Position numbers and translations under genes: made by a program
Notes under the pieces: generated by a model
Databases searched by the model: none
Told to the model about the DNA's origin: nothing
What the model saw: only the letters and a program-made list of their open reading frames with translations
DNA from: Yamagishiella unicocca
Lineage: Eukaryota > Chlorophyta > Chlorophyceae > Chlamydomonadales > Volvocaceae
Length of the DNA: 64,000 nucleotides
Assembly (NCBI GenBank): GCA_003116995.1
Contig: BDSL01000028.1
Location: 620,001 to 684,000 of the forward strand
Direction: 5' to 3'
In this document: positions 1 through 10,700 of the stretch, one piece after another
Layout of the letters: every line of letters begins with the position of its first letter
Position numbering within the stretch: the first letter of the stretch is position 1

Positions 1-2319
1 CTATCCATGACGGCCTGTGCCTTCAGCAGGCCCCGCTCGTAGAAACCCGCCGCCGGGGGTAGGACTGTGACGGGCACCCGCTGGGCTAGACGAGCGATGC
101 GAAGAGAAGCGAACCCGGCACGAGCCTGCGTGGTCAGGGGAAGGAGGTAAGAAGAACCGAAGACAACTGTTGGACCTCATGTGTCTTACCAACGGGGCAG
201 GAACCACGGTAGAAGGTCGAGGGAAAGCACTGGCGCTTCCCGCCAGTCCAGGGTGCCGAAGTCCACCCACAATGGGAAGGTCGGTCTGCGGAGGAACGAG
301 ACAGTCAGAATCTCAGGAAGATAACCGAGTACACCGAGCAGGCCAATTAAGACTCACCGTCGCCGGGTAAGCCCCATGACTAGGCCCGATCGACCCCTCG
401 TACGATAAGGCGGCGGCCACTGGGGCCGAGAGGTCCAAAGTGTAATTCGCGTCTGGAACCAGGCCCGCGAGGCCAAGGCGAGGCTGTAATCCCAGCCCAG
501 GCATTGAGAGATCCAACACCAATGGACAACCCGAGAAAAGAAGAGCAGCGGAAGGGGCACCTTGCGAGGGCAACCACTCTTCGAAACCGGAGATTCCCCT
601 CAATGGAGTATCATAACCCTGCAGAACCGTATGGGCGAGACGAGGCTCAACACTGTAACGATTACAACAACGAGTGGTCGCAATGAGCGATGATTCCTGC
701 GAGTTCCTCACCTGGACAGGGTAAGGCGCGCCAGAACAGATGTCATTATAACTTTGCCCAGTAGAGGAAGAGAACCCGCCGTACGAGAGGCTCACTTGTC
801 CGTTCGCGTTTGGCCCACCCACCACACCCTTTACGGGCGATGTTCGGTAGAACATGGTTACGAGGAATCCACACGGTAACGGGCACCTTACCAAACTCAC
901 GATAGCCTGAGTACGGCGAGACCATTTGAATTACAGCAGTAGCAATTATGCGACGTACCGGTAGCGTGTGGCAGTAAACGGGGAAGACTCCGTGAAGGCT
1001 CCGTGTTGGTAATATGTGAGGGCCCGCCAGTGAACCGTTATGGCAGAAATGCAGACGCTATTTGCACGTCGCCGTTGGACGCTGCAGCAACGTGTTCATC
1101 AGCTGTCGCGAAACCCGACGATCTGCTGCGAAATTCCTGAGCCGCCCGCCGCACACGCACCAATGCCGAGGTCCAATTAGCCCCGCATGTGGTGCAGAGC
1201 TGCTGCAAGCTTCGCAAGCGCTTACAACCGCGGAGGCCTGCTGGCCTGTGCAGGTCGCTGCGCCCCGGGGCATGTGTCCTGTAACACTGCGCCCAATCGC
1301 AAATGCTCCTGCTAACACCTGTTCCTTCCCTAGCGCCACGGTGTGGATGACCTAATATAACAGCCCATCCTGCAGGCTATTACGGGGGGACTGGCCCGTG
1401 GTCTCTTCACAACTTCACCTCACCTAGACTACACTACACGCTAACTCACGACCACGACTTTCCGCAGCTGCCGAATGTATGCACAATGCGCAGGAGCACT
1501 GGCCGTCCGTAAGGCTACCGGAGCCCCAATCCGCCGCGCGATGTAATAGACGTCAACGGCTTGGCAATTGCGAGGGTCAGTAGACAAGGGCCGGGGGTGC
1601 TCCAGATCCCCCTTCCATGAGGCGCTGTCCGTGAGCCAACGTCAAAGCGCGCGCTATTCACGGCTTCCATTAAAACTGCCATTCGGACGCCAGTTTGGGT
1701 TTGTCCCACCACGGCCGTTCCCAAACCTACTGGAGCGGCCTTCCCCCCGCACCGCTCTCCTGCGCGGTCCCGTGCGTGCAGGCCAACACTGCCAAATGGG
1801 TCCTCAACAAAGGGAAGAACCGCAAGGCTCCGCACACATGTGATGTCCAAAGGAGTTGCAAGACTGGAGACACGTCTCCTCGGGCGCCCAATCCCAACGC
1901 GCTGCCGCACTCCCTCTCCAGACCCAAAGAGAGTGTCTGTCCTCGGCCCGCTGCGCATGCCTACCAAGACTAACGACTTAACCCCATGTTGTAGCCACGC
2001 TTTGTAAAATCCCACGGGCAAGAACTGCAGAATCCCATGAGCCCAGCACGGCACCTGGGGAGGTGTTGACGTGGCGTCCGTGTCATCCTCCTATGCTCAC
2101 ATCCTAGACTGCGCGACACATTCCTGCCCGTGAAACAAAGCGAGTGGCCACTTGGGCCGTACCGATACCCCCTCCGCTCTTCCAGCCGTGCAAATGGCCC
2201 GGCCTGTCACGTACCGGCCCGGCCACGGCACGGCCAGCCTGCAGTGTGCCCCCTCAGACAGCGACCTGCATCCGACCAGCGCCATGGCAGTGTCTCCTGC
2301 CACGGCTGGGACTGGCCTC
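1..2319. other. Left-edge region without a confident gene
   Basis: No family-level protein match could be recognised on either strand, apart from one unassigned open frame described separately. The right part (roughly 1220-2319) may be the 3' UTR of the Ran-binding protein gene, which is transcribed leftward. The nearest candidate volvocine poly(A) signal (TGTAA, read as TTACA on the plus strand) is at 1222-1226. No tandem repeats stand out. Base composition is less GC-extreme than in the introns further right. Confidence 0.4.
313..930 (-). CDS. Unassigned open reading frame, doubtful
   Basis: One minus-strand frame stays open for about 205 codons, from an in-frame stop just above 930 down to a stop at 313. 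It has no ATG near its 5' end; the first ATG lies well inside. A donor-like CAG|GTGAGG lies within it near 708, so it could be one or two exons of a larger gene. The translation is not low-complexity (segments such as VSLSYGGFSSSTGQSYND and VPDANYTLDLSAPVAAALSY), which is why it is recorded. I recognise no family, and it may be a chance frame. Confidence 0.15.
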   Translation of the reverse strand, partial: FKWSRRTQAIVSLVRCPLPCGFLVTMFYRTSPVKGVVGGPNANGQVSLSYGGFSSSTGQSYNDICSGAPYPVQVRNSQESSLIATTRCCNRYSVEPRLAHTVLQGYDTPLRGISGFEEWLPSQGAPSAALLFSGCPLVLDLSMPGLGLQPRLGLAGLVPDANYTLDLSAPVAAALSYEGSIGPSHGAYPATVSLNWPARCTRLSS

Positions 2320-4311
2320 TCACTCGTCCTTGGTAGTGGCCTTCTCCTCGACCTCCTTGGCCAGCTCCTCTGCTTCCTTCTCCGCAGCAGCGCCCCCAGC
2401 AGACTCGTCCGCTTTCGGCAGCGCGGAGGCATCCGGCAGCAGCTTGGCATTGATGTCCATCGCCTCCTCGAACTTCTTCTTGTACTCCTGGGCCCCTGCG
2501 CACGAGGGGGATCGAAGCGGATCATCGCTTCATTCCTTGCGATGTAGAAAACTTCTGGGATGAGTCGCGGTTGCCACTCCCACGGTCGGCGCGTTCGAGA
2601 TTCAAGTGGCAGGCATGTACAGTTGCCATCACGGCACTCAAATGATGAAGACGATCGTCGTAGAAGCAGGCGGCATGAAGGGCTTCCGCAGGCGAAACTA
2701 ACAAAGACAATATAATTATCACTTATTGGGATCCAAAACCAACGTCCCAAGCGGGGATGAGCAACGGCTAACCGCAAGGTCAGAGCGCGCGTGCACTTTT
2801 AACGGGGTTATCCTCAATTGCAGGAAGTTCCCCGCATGACTAAACGGCTGCTCGTCATGCTCAAAAGGACGCCGTACAGAAGACCTGAACCCAACCTCCA
2901 GATGCGCAGTGCGACGCCTTGCCCGACCGTGCCAGGCACCCTCCCAGAACCCGTTCGTCACGTGAATGCACATTTTCACCAGCAGAGCCGTATCCCCATG
3001 CATTGCCACCCCCCTGCGTGCTTAGCACGATGATCGCCGCGATCGCCGCGATCCACATGCACAAAACGAAACTTACTCTCCACGGAGCCAAACCGCACGG
3101 CGAACAGCTCAATCTTTTGCGTCTCGTCCGAGAAGTCCACGGCGCTCCAGACCCAAGCCTTGTCGCTGCCGCTATGCTCTTGGAGCTTGGTCCCGGGCAT
3201 GACTACATGATCAAGGCGCAAACGGTGTGACGGTGCAGGGGCAGAAACCCAGCGGAAGGGGCCAAGGGAGTTTAGTACCGCAACCAAAGTGGCGTAGCGT
3301 TGCGTGACGCTGGTAATGTGTAAACTGCTGGCTGGCTCCCGGGCGCATACACACTGCTTACTTACATGGCTTGCAGCCTGGGCCACAAGCCCCCAACCCC
3401 GTAATGCTACTCATGGTTCGCAAGGTAGGAACACTACAGCAGTCGCACAAGACTCTCACCACGTGCGAAGCACTTGGGTTGGGGCACGTCGCTATGCAGG
3501 CATACTCAAACCGTACACGTTATGGTCGAAGAGACCACATATACACCATTCTTAGGCACTATCGATGAAATTCTGGGGTTTGGTGCCCAAGATCCGCCGC
3601 CGCATCCCCTTTCCCACCACCTTCCGCACCGATGTGGTTAGCACGGATCTTTAGCGTCTTCTCCTGACGCATAAGGAGACGGATCTTCTGGTTTTCCTTG
3701 TGCTGAAGGAGCTTAATTAGCCCAAGGCCGCGCTCCTTCCATTCCTGATTCTCGTTGTCAAAACGATACAATTTGCATTTACTGCAGGATGGGCAAAACA
3801 TTGGTTAGCGAATCGATCGATGTATAACTGATGAGGCGGAGACGGCGAGGCTGCGGTCGCTGACATCACGCGAAAATGGCGCGGAAGGAAAAGTCGGGAA
3901 CTCGGACTCACAGTTCTACAAGCGGCACCTCGTCTTCTTCTCCCGACTTCGTCTCTACTTCCTCGAGCTGCACAACTGGCTTGAACTCCGCTTGGCACTC
4001 CTCCTCGGCGGCCGCGCCGCCCTCGTCGCCCTCCTCAGCGGCGTCCTCGCCCTCAGGTTTGGCTGGTGCGCCGAAAGCTGCCGTTGGCGCGCCAAAGCTG
4101 AAAGCTCCGGTTCCTGCGCCACCACCAAAGGCGGCCCCAGAGCTTCCGAGCGCCGCGAACGGGTTGGCGGGGGGCTGCAAACACATCCACAACACCAGAT
4201 CTTAGCATATGTGTAGGAGCCACATCGCCACCAGCCATGCCCCTAGCGCTGATGGCAACCATTTCTGAGAATATGAAAGCATGCCTCTACCTGCGGCGCC
4301 TCGTCCGACAT
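2320..4311 (-). CDS. RANBP1: Ran-binding protein (RanBP1 domain) with FG-type N-terminus
   Basis: This Ran-GTP-binding protein should assist RanGAP-driven GTP hydrolysis and release of export complexes at the nuclear pore. Exons on the minus strand are 4311-4291, 4174-3912, 3781-3630, 3202-3077 and 2495-2320. All junctions keep frame and give 245 residues starting MSDEAPQ. The RanBD spans about residues 69-198 and shows the family blocks [62 protein letters not shown] and [12 protein letters not shown]. The C-terminal tail (about 199-245) is acidic and basic like RanBP1. Residues 8-45 are unusual for RanBP1: NPFAALG, AFGGG, FSFGAP and AFGAP resemble FG-nucleoporin repeats, so a short Nup50/Nup2-like protein is an alternative name. 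The gene is divergent from the kinase gene starting at 4718, and only about 400 bp separate the two start codons. The RanBD itself is certain. Confidence 0.95.
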
Positions 4312-4717
4312 GGCTTTGCACTGCCTTAGTGAGCAAAGGTAGATGTTATCGAGTCACAAAACCTTCTCGACGATCAGAAGTATATTGAGCTGAAGTATAT
4401 ACTTAGATGTGAGGCAGGACTGTGGGTGTCTAATCGTTTGCCCCTTTGCCACAAACGACCGCAGTGTACGGTAAAGCAGGACAGGCCCGGCCATGTTCCG
4501 CCCAGGCGTAGCTTTCTGTATGTCTTGACACGGCGTTGGGACCTTCCTGCTCAATAAGAACACTAAGATCACTGTTTTCCAAACGTAACGTCCCAACATC
4601 CTGGTTACTCTTGCGCCTTCCTCAGGCGATAGTTAGCGCCATCTGCCTCTGTATGACAGTATGAGTCTTATTTATGCTGCATTGTTTGTTTAGACGCCCA
4701 TAGGGCGTAAGTTCGCG
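4312..4717. promoter_or_regulatory. Shared divergent promoter region (RanBP1-like / TKL kinase 1)
   Basis: These 406 bp lie between the two start codons of head-to-head genes, so they must hold both 5' UTRs and at least one promoter. The sequence is clearly less GC-rich than the flanking genes. It contains a perfect 12-bp palindrome, AAGTATATACTT (4393-4404), whose TATATA-like core is the best TATA candidate. Promoter function is inferred from position. Confidence 0.5.
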
Positions 4718-7700
4718 ATGCGAAGCCTGCTTCGGTGCTTCGGCGCTGAGCGTGAACTCCGGCCGGGGCAAGATGCACCCAGCCACGCATCTGCAAGCAA
4801 TGCAACAGCACAGAAGAGCGCTGGTGCAGTCGTGCAGGTCCCGGTTGCTCTTCCACCCCGCGCAAGCCAGCCTACGGCAGCATTCGAGGTGGCAGCTAAA
4901 GTGCAGCATTTGGAAGTCGCCGAGGCCGAGCAGAATGTTCACAGGAAAAGCGATGGCGTGGTTCAGGTTATGGCTGACGACGAAGGCGACAGGCAAGCCT
5001 TGGCGCTGAGCGCCTCCGTCGACTTTCCGCAGCGCATCAGCTTTGGAAGCCCTCAGCTGCTGCATAATACAACCACCTGCGCAGCGCACCACAGCCTGAC
5101 GTTTAAACTTCAAGGCGCCGCAAGGCCCGCCTCCACCTGCCCCTTCAACAACTGTGTCGCTGTTGGGTCCATCGCCGACGCGCCGAACACGGTGGACTCC
5201 ACCGAGCGGACGACGGCTTACAGCAACCTCGCCTCCCAGTGTTACTTTGGCAGCAAGGCAGACGCCTCATGCGCCGCAGCCGTGATCGCAACCGCGGGTT
5301 CCAGTTCAATAGCACGAGCCACCGTCGCGACCCCGGGCCTTCAACCCCAGCCGCAGCCCCAGCCAAAGCCTCAGGCGCCATCGCGACAGCTGAAGTCTCC
5401 ATCTGTGGCTTCTGACTCAGCTCCCACGCTGCACTTGATTGCTGGTGACGTGAGGACAAGTCCCGCGGTTGGGACCCTGCTTGAGACGCCCCGCACGAGC
5501 CCTTCTCGCTGGAGCTGCAGTAGCGCCGCTCAGGCCACCCACACAGGAGGCGTCCCACGAAGGCATGGAGCCGCAGGCGGCGGTTGCGGCGGTGGCGCCG
5601 GTGACTGGTCGGCACCACTCCCAGTGCCCCGGGCTCTGCCAGCGGAGGAGGTGCGATGGGCGCGCGTCCCAATGGGAAGAGGCCGACCCGTGGCGCAAGT
5701 ACTAAGTAGTTGTAGCGACCTTCCCGGACGGGAAAGTGGGTGGTGAAGGGGGGGCGACTCTCCCTCCTCACGTCGCGCGACGCGCCTCTTCCGCCTCACT
5801 CACTCCCCGCTCCGCCCCGCAGCTGTCTGCGCTGGTGACGTCACTCAGCCAGGTGCGCGGCCACTGGCTGGAGGTGCTGCACACTGTGGTGACACTCGCG
5901 GCGGAGCTGCTGGGGGCGGACAGCCTAAGGTGCGTGTGCGGTGCGGCGAGAACGCGACGAAGCAAAGGAGAGGCGCACGGCTCATATCCTCCATCGCGGC
6001 AGCACCCATGGCAAGGGAAAAGGGCAAACATAAGGGATGGGAAGGCCTTTCGGTGCGGCGTTTGGCACGCACCCAATGGACACCCGTGATCTCTCTGTGC
6101 GTCCAGGCCGCCCACCCGGCCATGTCGTGTCAGCTTCAATCAACTCTCAAATGTTATTTATGTGCCGATCGCCGCCCCTCGCGTCTCCCTGGTTGCGGTC
6201 TTTCCCTCCGCCCGCGTACTCGACGTCCCCGACCTGCTGTACCCCTCACTAGCCCGCTTCAGGTGCGAGCTGTGAGGCGCTGAGGCCAGCGGCTTCAGCC
6301 TCTGCTGCTGATCCTCCCCCCATTCGCCTGACGCGCGCTTCCTGCCCCCCTCCTGCCTCTACTGTTCTAAACGGTTTTCTCGCATCCACGGTTCTTCCTC
6401 GAATCCTTCCCGCCTCCTGGGCACCCCTCCCTCCCCCACAGCATCCACCTGCTATCCGACTCGGGGGCCACTCACGCCGCGCTTGCTTGCCAGGGCGATG
6501 CCGGCGGCGCCATACGTCTTGGCATGCCGCTGCCGGCGCTGCCGCCACAAGGCCAGCAGCTGACCGCGCTGCAGCGACTCTACATGACGGGGGTGAGGAC
6601 CCGAACATCCTGCTGCCGCCGCTGCTACTGCTACTGCTGCTGCTACCGTGACGTGACTGCAACTGCTGGGGCTGACGCTGCCCTCTCGTTGTCAGCCTCC
6701 GTGGTCCCTGTGCCCCTGCTGCTGTTGCTTGCATGGCATGCATTGCCGCTTTCAGCCCAATTCGCTGCTGCTGTGCCGCTATTCTGCCGGCCGCGGGCGC
6801 CTTGCCTCTTGCCTTGCCTGCAAGCACGTTCGCTCCTCCTCGCTGCACCTTGCCGGGAGCTGGTGCCACGTACCCGCGCACGTCCGCCACCGCACTCCCC
6901 AGCAAGTGAGCACACACTCGGTCTTCGTCTTGTTGGCCTCATCATCCGACCCGTCACCGCCGCCGCTCGGCCGCCGCAGGAGCCGCAACGCGGAAGCGTC
7001 TGGACCCTTCCGCAGCACGCACAGCACGTACAGCAGCAGCAGCAGGCCGGGAGCTCCGCATCGCTGCCACAGCTTGCGGCCCAGGCTCAAGGTGGAGCGC
7101 CCCAGGTGGCGCCCCAGAACGCGGGGGGACAGCAAGCCTTGGCGGCAGCGGCAGCACCTGCTTTGCCGCCCGACTGGCAGGCCATGCGGGTGCTGGGCGG
7201 CATGACGGACTTCGTGGCTGTGCCGCTGATGCGCGGTGCTGCTGTATTCGGAGCGCTACAGGTGAGGTGATTGGGGGGGGGCGGGAAAGGCCTTTGCGGG
7301 GATCGGTCGCGGAATCCATCCTCCCGCGCACCCTAACCAGCCCGTGCGTATGGCCGTTGCCGAGAGTTTGTTGACAAACCGCCCCGCGCTTTGTCGCCCG
7401 GTGGACCGTTGGGTAACCATAACCACCCAGGTGGTTGACAACTGCACCCCGCCGGAGGACAACACGGGCGCTATGCCCACGTCGCGGAGGTGCCGGGTGA
7501 CAGCGGAGCTGTCGGTGGTGGCGGCCTTCATCGGAACGTTGTTGGTGGTGGGTGGTTTCGGAGCGCGTGGTGGGGTGGTGGGGTGGGTAGCAGAGAAACG
7601 TGTTCGTTGGTTGGTTGGGTGAGTGGGCGGGTGGGTGTACAGGGGCAGGGGCAGGCTAGCGACGAGCGCGGTGCTGCAGCGCCATGGGAAGGACAGGGTG

Positions 7701-10700
7701 GGGAGTGTGTAGCAGGAGAGGGTGCGGTTGCAACGATAGGGAACCTCCACCACCATCGCCCAACGCTGCCGCCGCCGCCACCACACCTGCAGGACCACGA
7801 GGTCCTTTGCGCGATGGGCGCACTGGAGGCGGTGGCAGCGGCCCAGGACGTCGACGGGCTGGTGCGGGGCCTGGCGCGCCACGTGGGCCTTTTCTGCCGC
7901 ATGCGGAAGTACATCACTCCAGGTGGGGACGGGGTTTGCGAGGCAAACCCGTGCACCGTGCACGAGGGGAAAACACCGTTTGCGGCATATGGCATACGTT
8001 TCGAGGTGCGTGCTGGGGGACCTGGTGCGGGGCGGGGGAGGTCTGCCGGGCATGGCGTACGGGGCGCTTGGCTTGGAGGCGAGGGAAGATGGGGCATTAC
8101 CCGTGTAGTGGTGTGCGGACCCGATCAGGGGCTGCAGAAAGCGGTGGGCGGCACGGGCTGGAGAGGAAGGGGCGGCCGGGGAGGAGGAGGCAGGCGGATA
8201 AACCAGGCGCGCGGGCCCGGTGCCGCAGTGGTAGGGTTAGGATCGTTTGGGATCGTGTTAGGGGTTGGATGTGACGACGGAATGGAAGGTGCAGAGTGCG
8301 GGCCGGCAACATGACCAGGCGTGTGTCCTGGGTTCAGGTCACTGGGCTCCTCGTGACTCCTGGCTCGTGGTACGTTTGCGGGAGCGGGCCCGCCTGCCCT
8401 CTCCCCTCCCTGCACCATACGCCTACCCACCACCATCACGAACACCAAGCCCCCAAAACTTCCCAATCACGTCCGGGTGGGCCATCCCCTGATTGATTAC
8501 ACAGGCCCCCCTTGGTGGATTACGCCTACCTCCCCTGATTGATTACACAGACCCCCCCTTGGTGGATTACGCCAATCTCCCCTGTTGAACTACGTTGTTT
8601 ACGCATATTCCCCATGGCTGATTACGCCTATTCCCCCTGGTGAACTACATTCATTACACAGACCCCCCCGGTACTCCTCCCCGTGATTCGCGGATTCTCT
8701 TTAAATCCTCCCCGTGTACTCCTCTATTGACGCACACACAGGTGTGCGCGTTGCCCTCATCCGCGGGGACGCCGCAGCCCTGGCGCTGTTCCTGGACGAA
8801 GGCGCCCCCGCCGCCGCCGCCGCGGCGGCGGCCGCCGGCAATCCGAGCCATGGCGTCGCCGGCGTTGCGGGCGGCTCCGTCACACCAGTCGGCGTCCTGT
8901 CTGCCGCCGTCTCGCGCCACTCGACGGCATGCAACCTGCAGGCCACGTCCACGGCGTGCGGCGGCGGCTGGCCCATATGTTCGACTGGTGGCGGCGTTGC
9001 CAGCGGCGGCTGCACTGCCGACGCGCGCCTGGTTGCGTCCTCCTCGGCTTCGGTTTCCGCCACTGCCAACGGCCTCGGCACCAGGCGCTCGGCGTCGGGG
9101 TTGGCGACGGTGAGCAGGATCGCTCCTGCCAAGGACGCCACCGGCAGCGCCGGCAGCAACGCTCAATGCCTCCTTCCCATGTTCACACCGCCGCCGCCCG
9201 CTTCCGCCAGCCGCGCGAGGCTACCCTGCACGGTCCTGGATGTGGAACCCTCGGCGAAGGGGCCGGCGGCGGCGGCGGCGCGAGCGCGGCCGCCAGCACC
9301 CAGGGCGATCGGCGCGCACCCGCTTGTTGTGGCGCCGGTGGTGGCCGGCGGCGGCGGCGAGGACGGCACGGCGGCCCTAATGCCCATGCGCGAAAAGGCC
9401 AGCAGCGTGTGTTGTGGGCCGGATCCCGCGGTGGCGATGGCTATGTCGACCGCGGCGGACCTTTGGCCCTGGTACGCCAGCACAGCGGGCAGCGGCGGCG
9501 GGGGCTGTCCCGCCGTGCTGCCCCGCGCCGGCAGCCCCGCCTTGACCCACATGGCGTCTGTCGTCAGCGACGAGAGCGTGCTGGTGCCGGGCGGGCGGGA
9601 GTTGAACACGGCGGATGACGACGTGGCGTCACGCGCAAGCAGCATGGCCGCCGCCAACGTTGGCGCGGCGATGTACCGCAACGTCGACGCGGCGATGGCG
9701 GCGGCGGCCGCACAGGAACCCTCAGCCGCCGCCGCCGCCGCCGCCGCGGACTCGGTCTCCGTGTCAACGGCGCCGGCGTCGATGGACGCCGGCACGGCGG
9801 CTCTGCGGGGCCGCGCCACCGTCGACATCGAGACGGCTGCGGCGGCGGCGGCGGCGGCGGCGCTCGTGCCGATGGGCGGGCTGCCCAGCTCACCGCAGCA
9901 TGCGCCGAACCCCAGCGCGGCGCTGGGGCCGTCCAAGGGAACCACCAGCGGGGGGCTGTACGGCAAAGCGCTTGCCATGGCGGGGGAGGACTCCACAGCA
10001 CCGGTGAGGCGGGGCAACGATAATAGCGGGGTGGGTGCGGGGTGGGGGCGGGGTGGGGGCGGGGGGTGGAGAGGAAACCCGTGGGAGGGTGGGTGGGGGT
10101 GCGGGTGGGGTTCCTGACTTCGTACCCGCTGCTGCATCGTCGTGGGCTCTGCTTCTCAGACCCCGCTCATTGGTCGCCGCTCGTCCTTCTGGGCATCGGG
10201 ACGCGATTCTCAGCATCCACCAGCCCCCGGACGAACCTGCCATTCCACTTGCACGCTTCCCCCTCCCTGGATTTGGCTTCGCACGACGCGCAGGGCGGGC
10301 GGGGCCTGGGCCAGGTCCAGGGGCACGCCATGCTGACCCGCGGGACGGTGCTGGCTGAGGCGCTGGCGGTCGGCACGGGCATGTACATCTCCGACGTGGC
10401 CATCTACATGCAGGTAGGGTTTTGCCAGGGTGGCAAACCCCACCGTCTTGTACGACGGCTGTACGACACCACCTCCTGAGCGGGCAGGGCTACGTCGGCA
10501 GCGCCTCCGTCGCCCCCTCTTCCCCTTATGTCGTATCCATGGGTTTTCGCGGGCCACCTCTTCTTATCCTGGCTGTCCACACACCCCGCCACGCAAACGC
10601 TTACCCCTGCCTCAGGACGGTCGGAACAAGAGCCGCGACGTGTTTGTGGCACCCAGCGGGCGCGGCGGGCCTGCACAGCCCACCAACAGCATCGCCGTGA

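Noticed and set aside
781..790. GTACGAGAGG, identical to part of the sarcin-ricin loop of large-subunit rRNA
   Set aside because: The flanking bases do not match any rRNA domain and no other conserved rRNA block is present nearby. Ten bases alone are a chance match.
8800..9900. Long overlapping frames on the opposite strand of the Ala-rich kinase-1 exon
   Set aside because: They are antisense shadows caused by GCC/GCG repeats. Only the forward frame connects through splice sites to the GAF and kinase segments.
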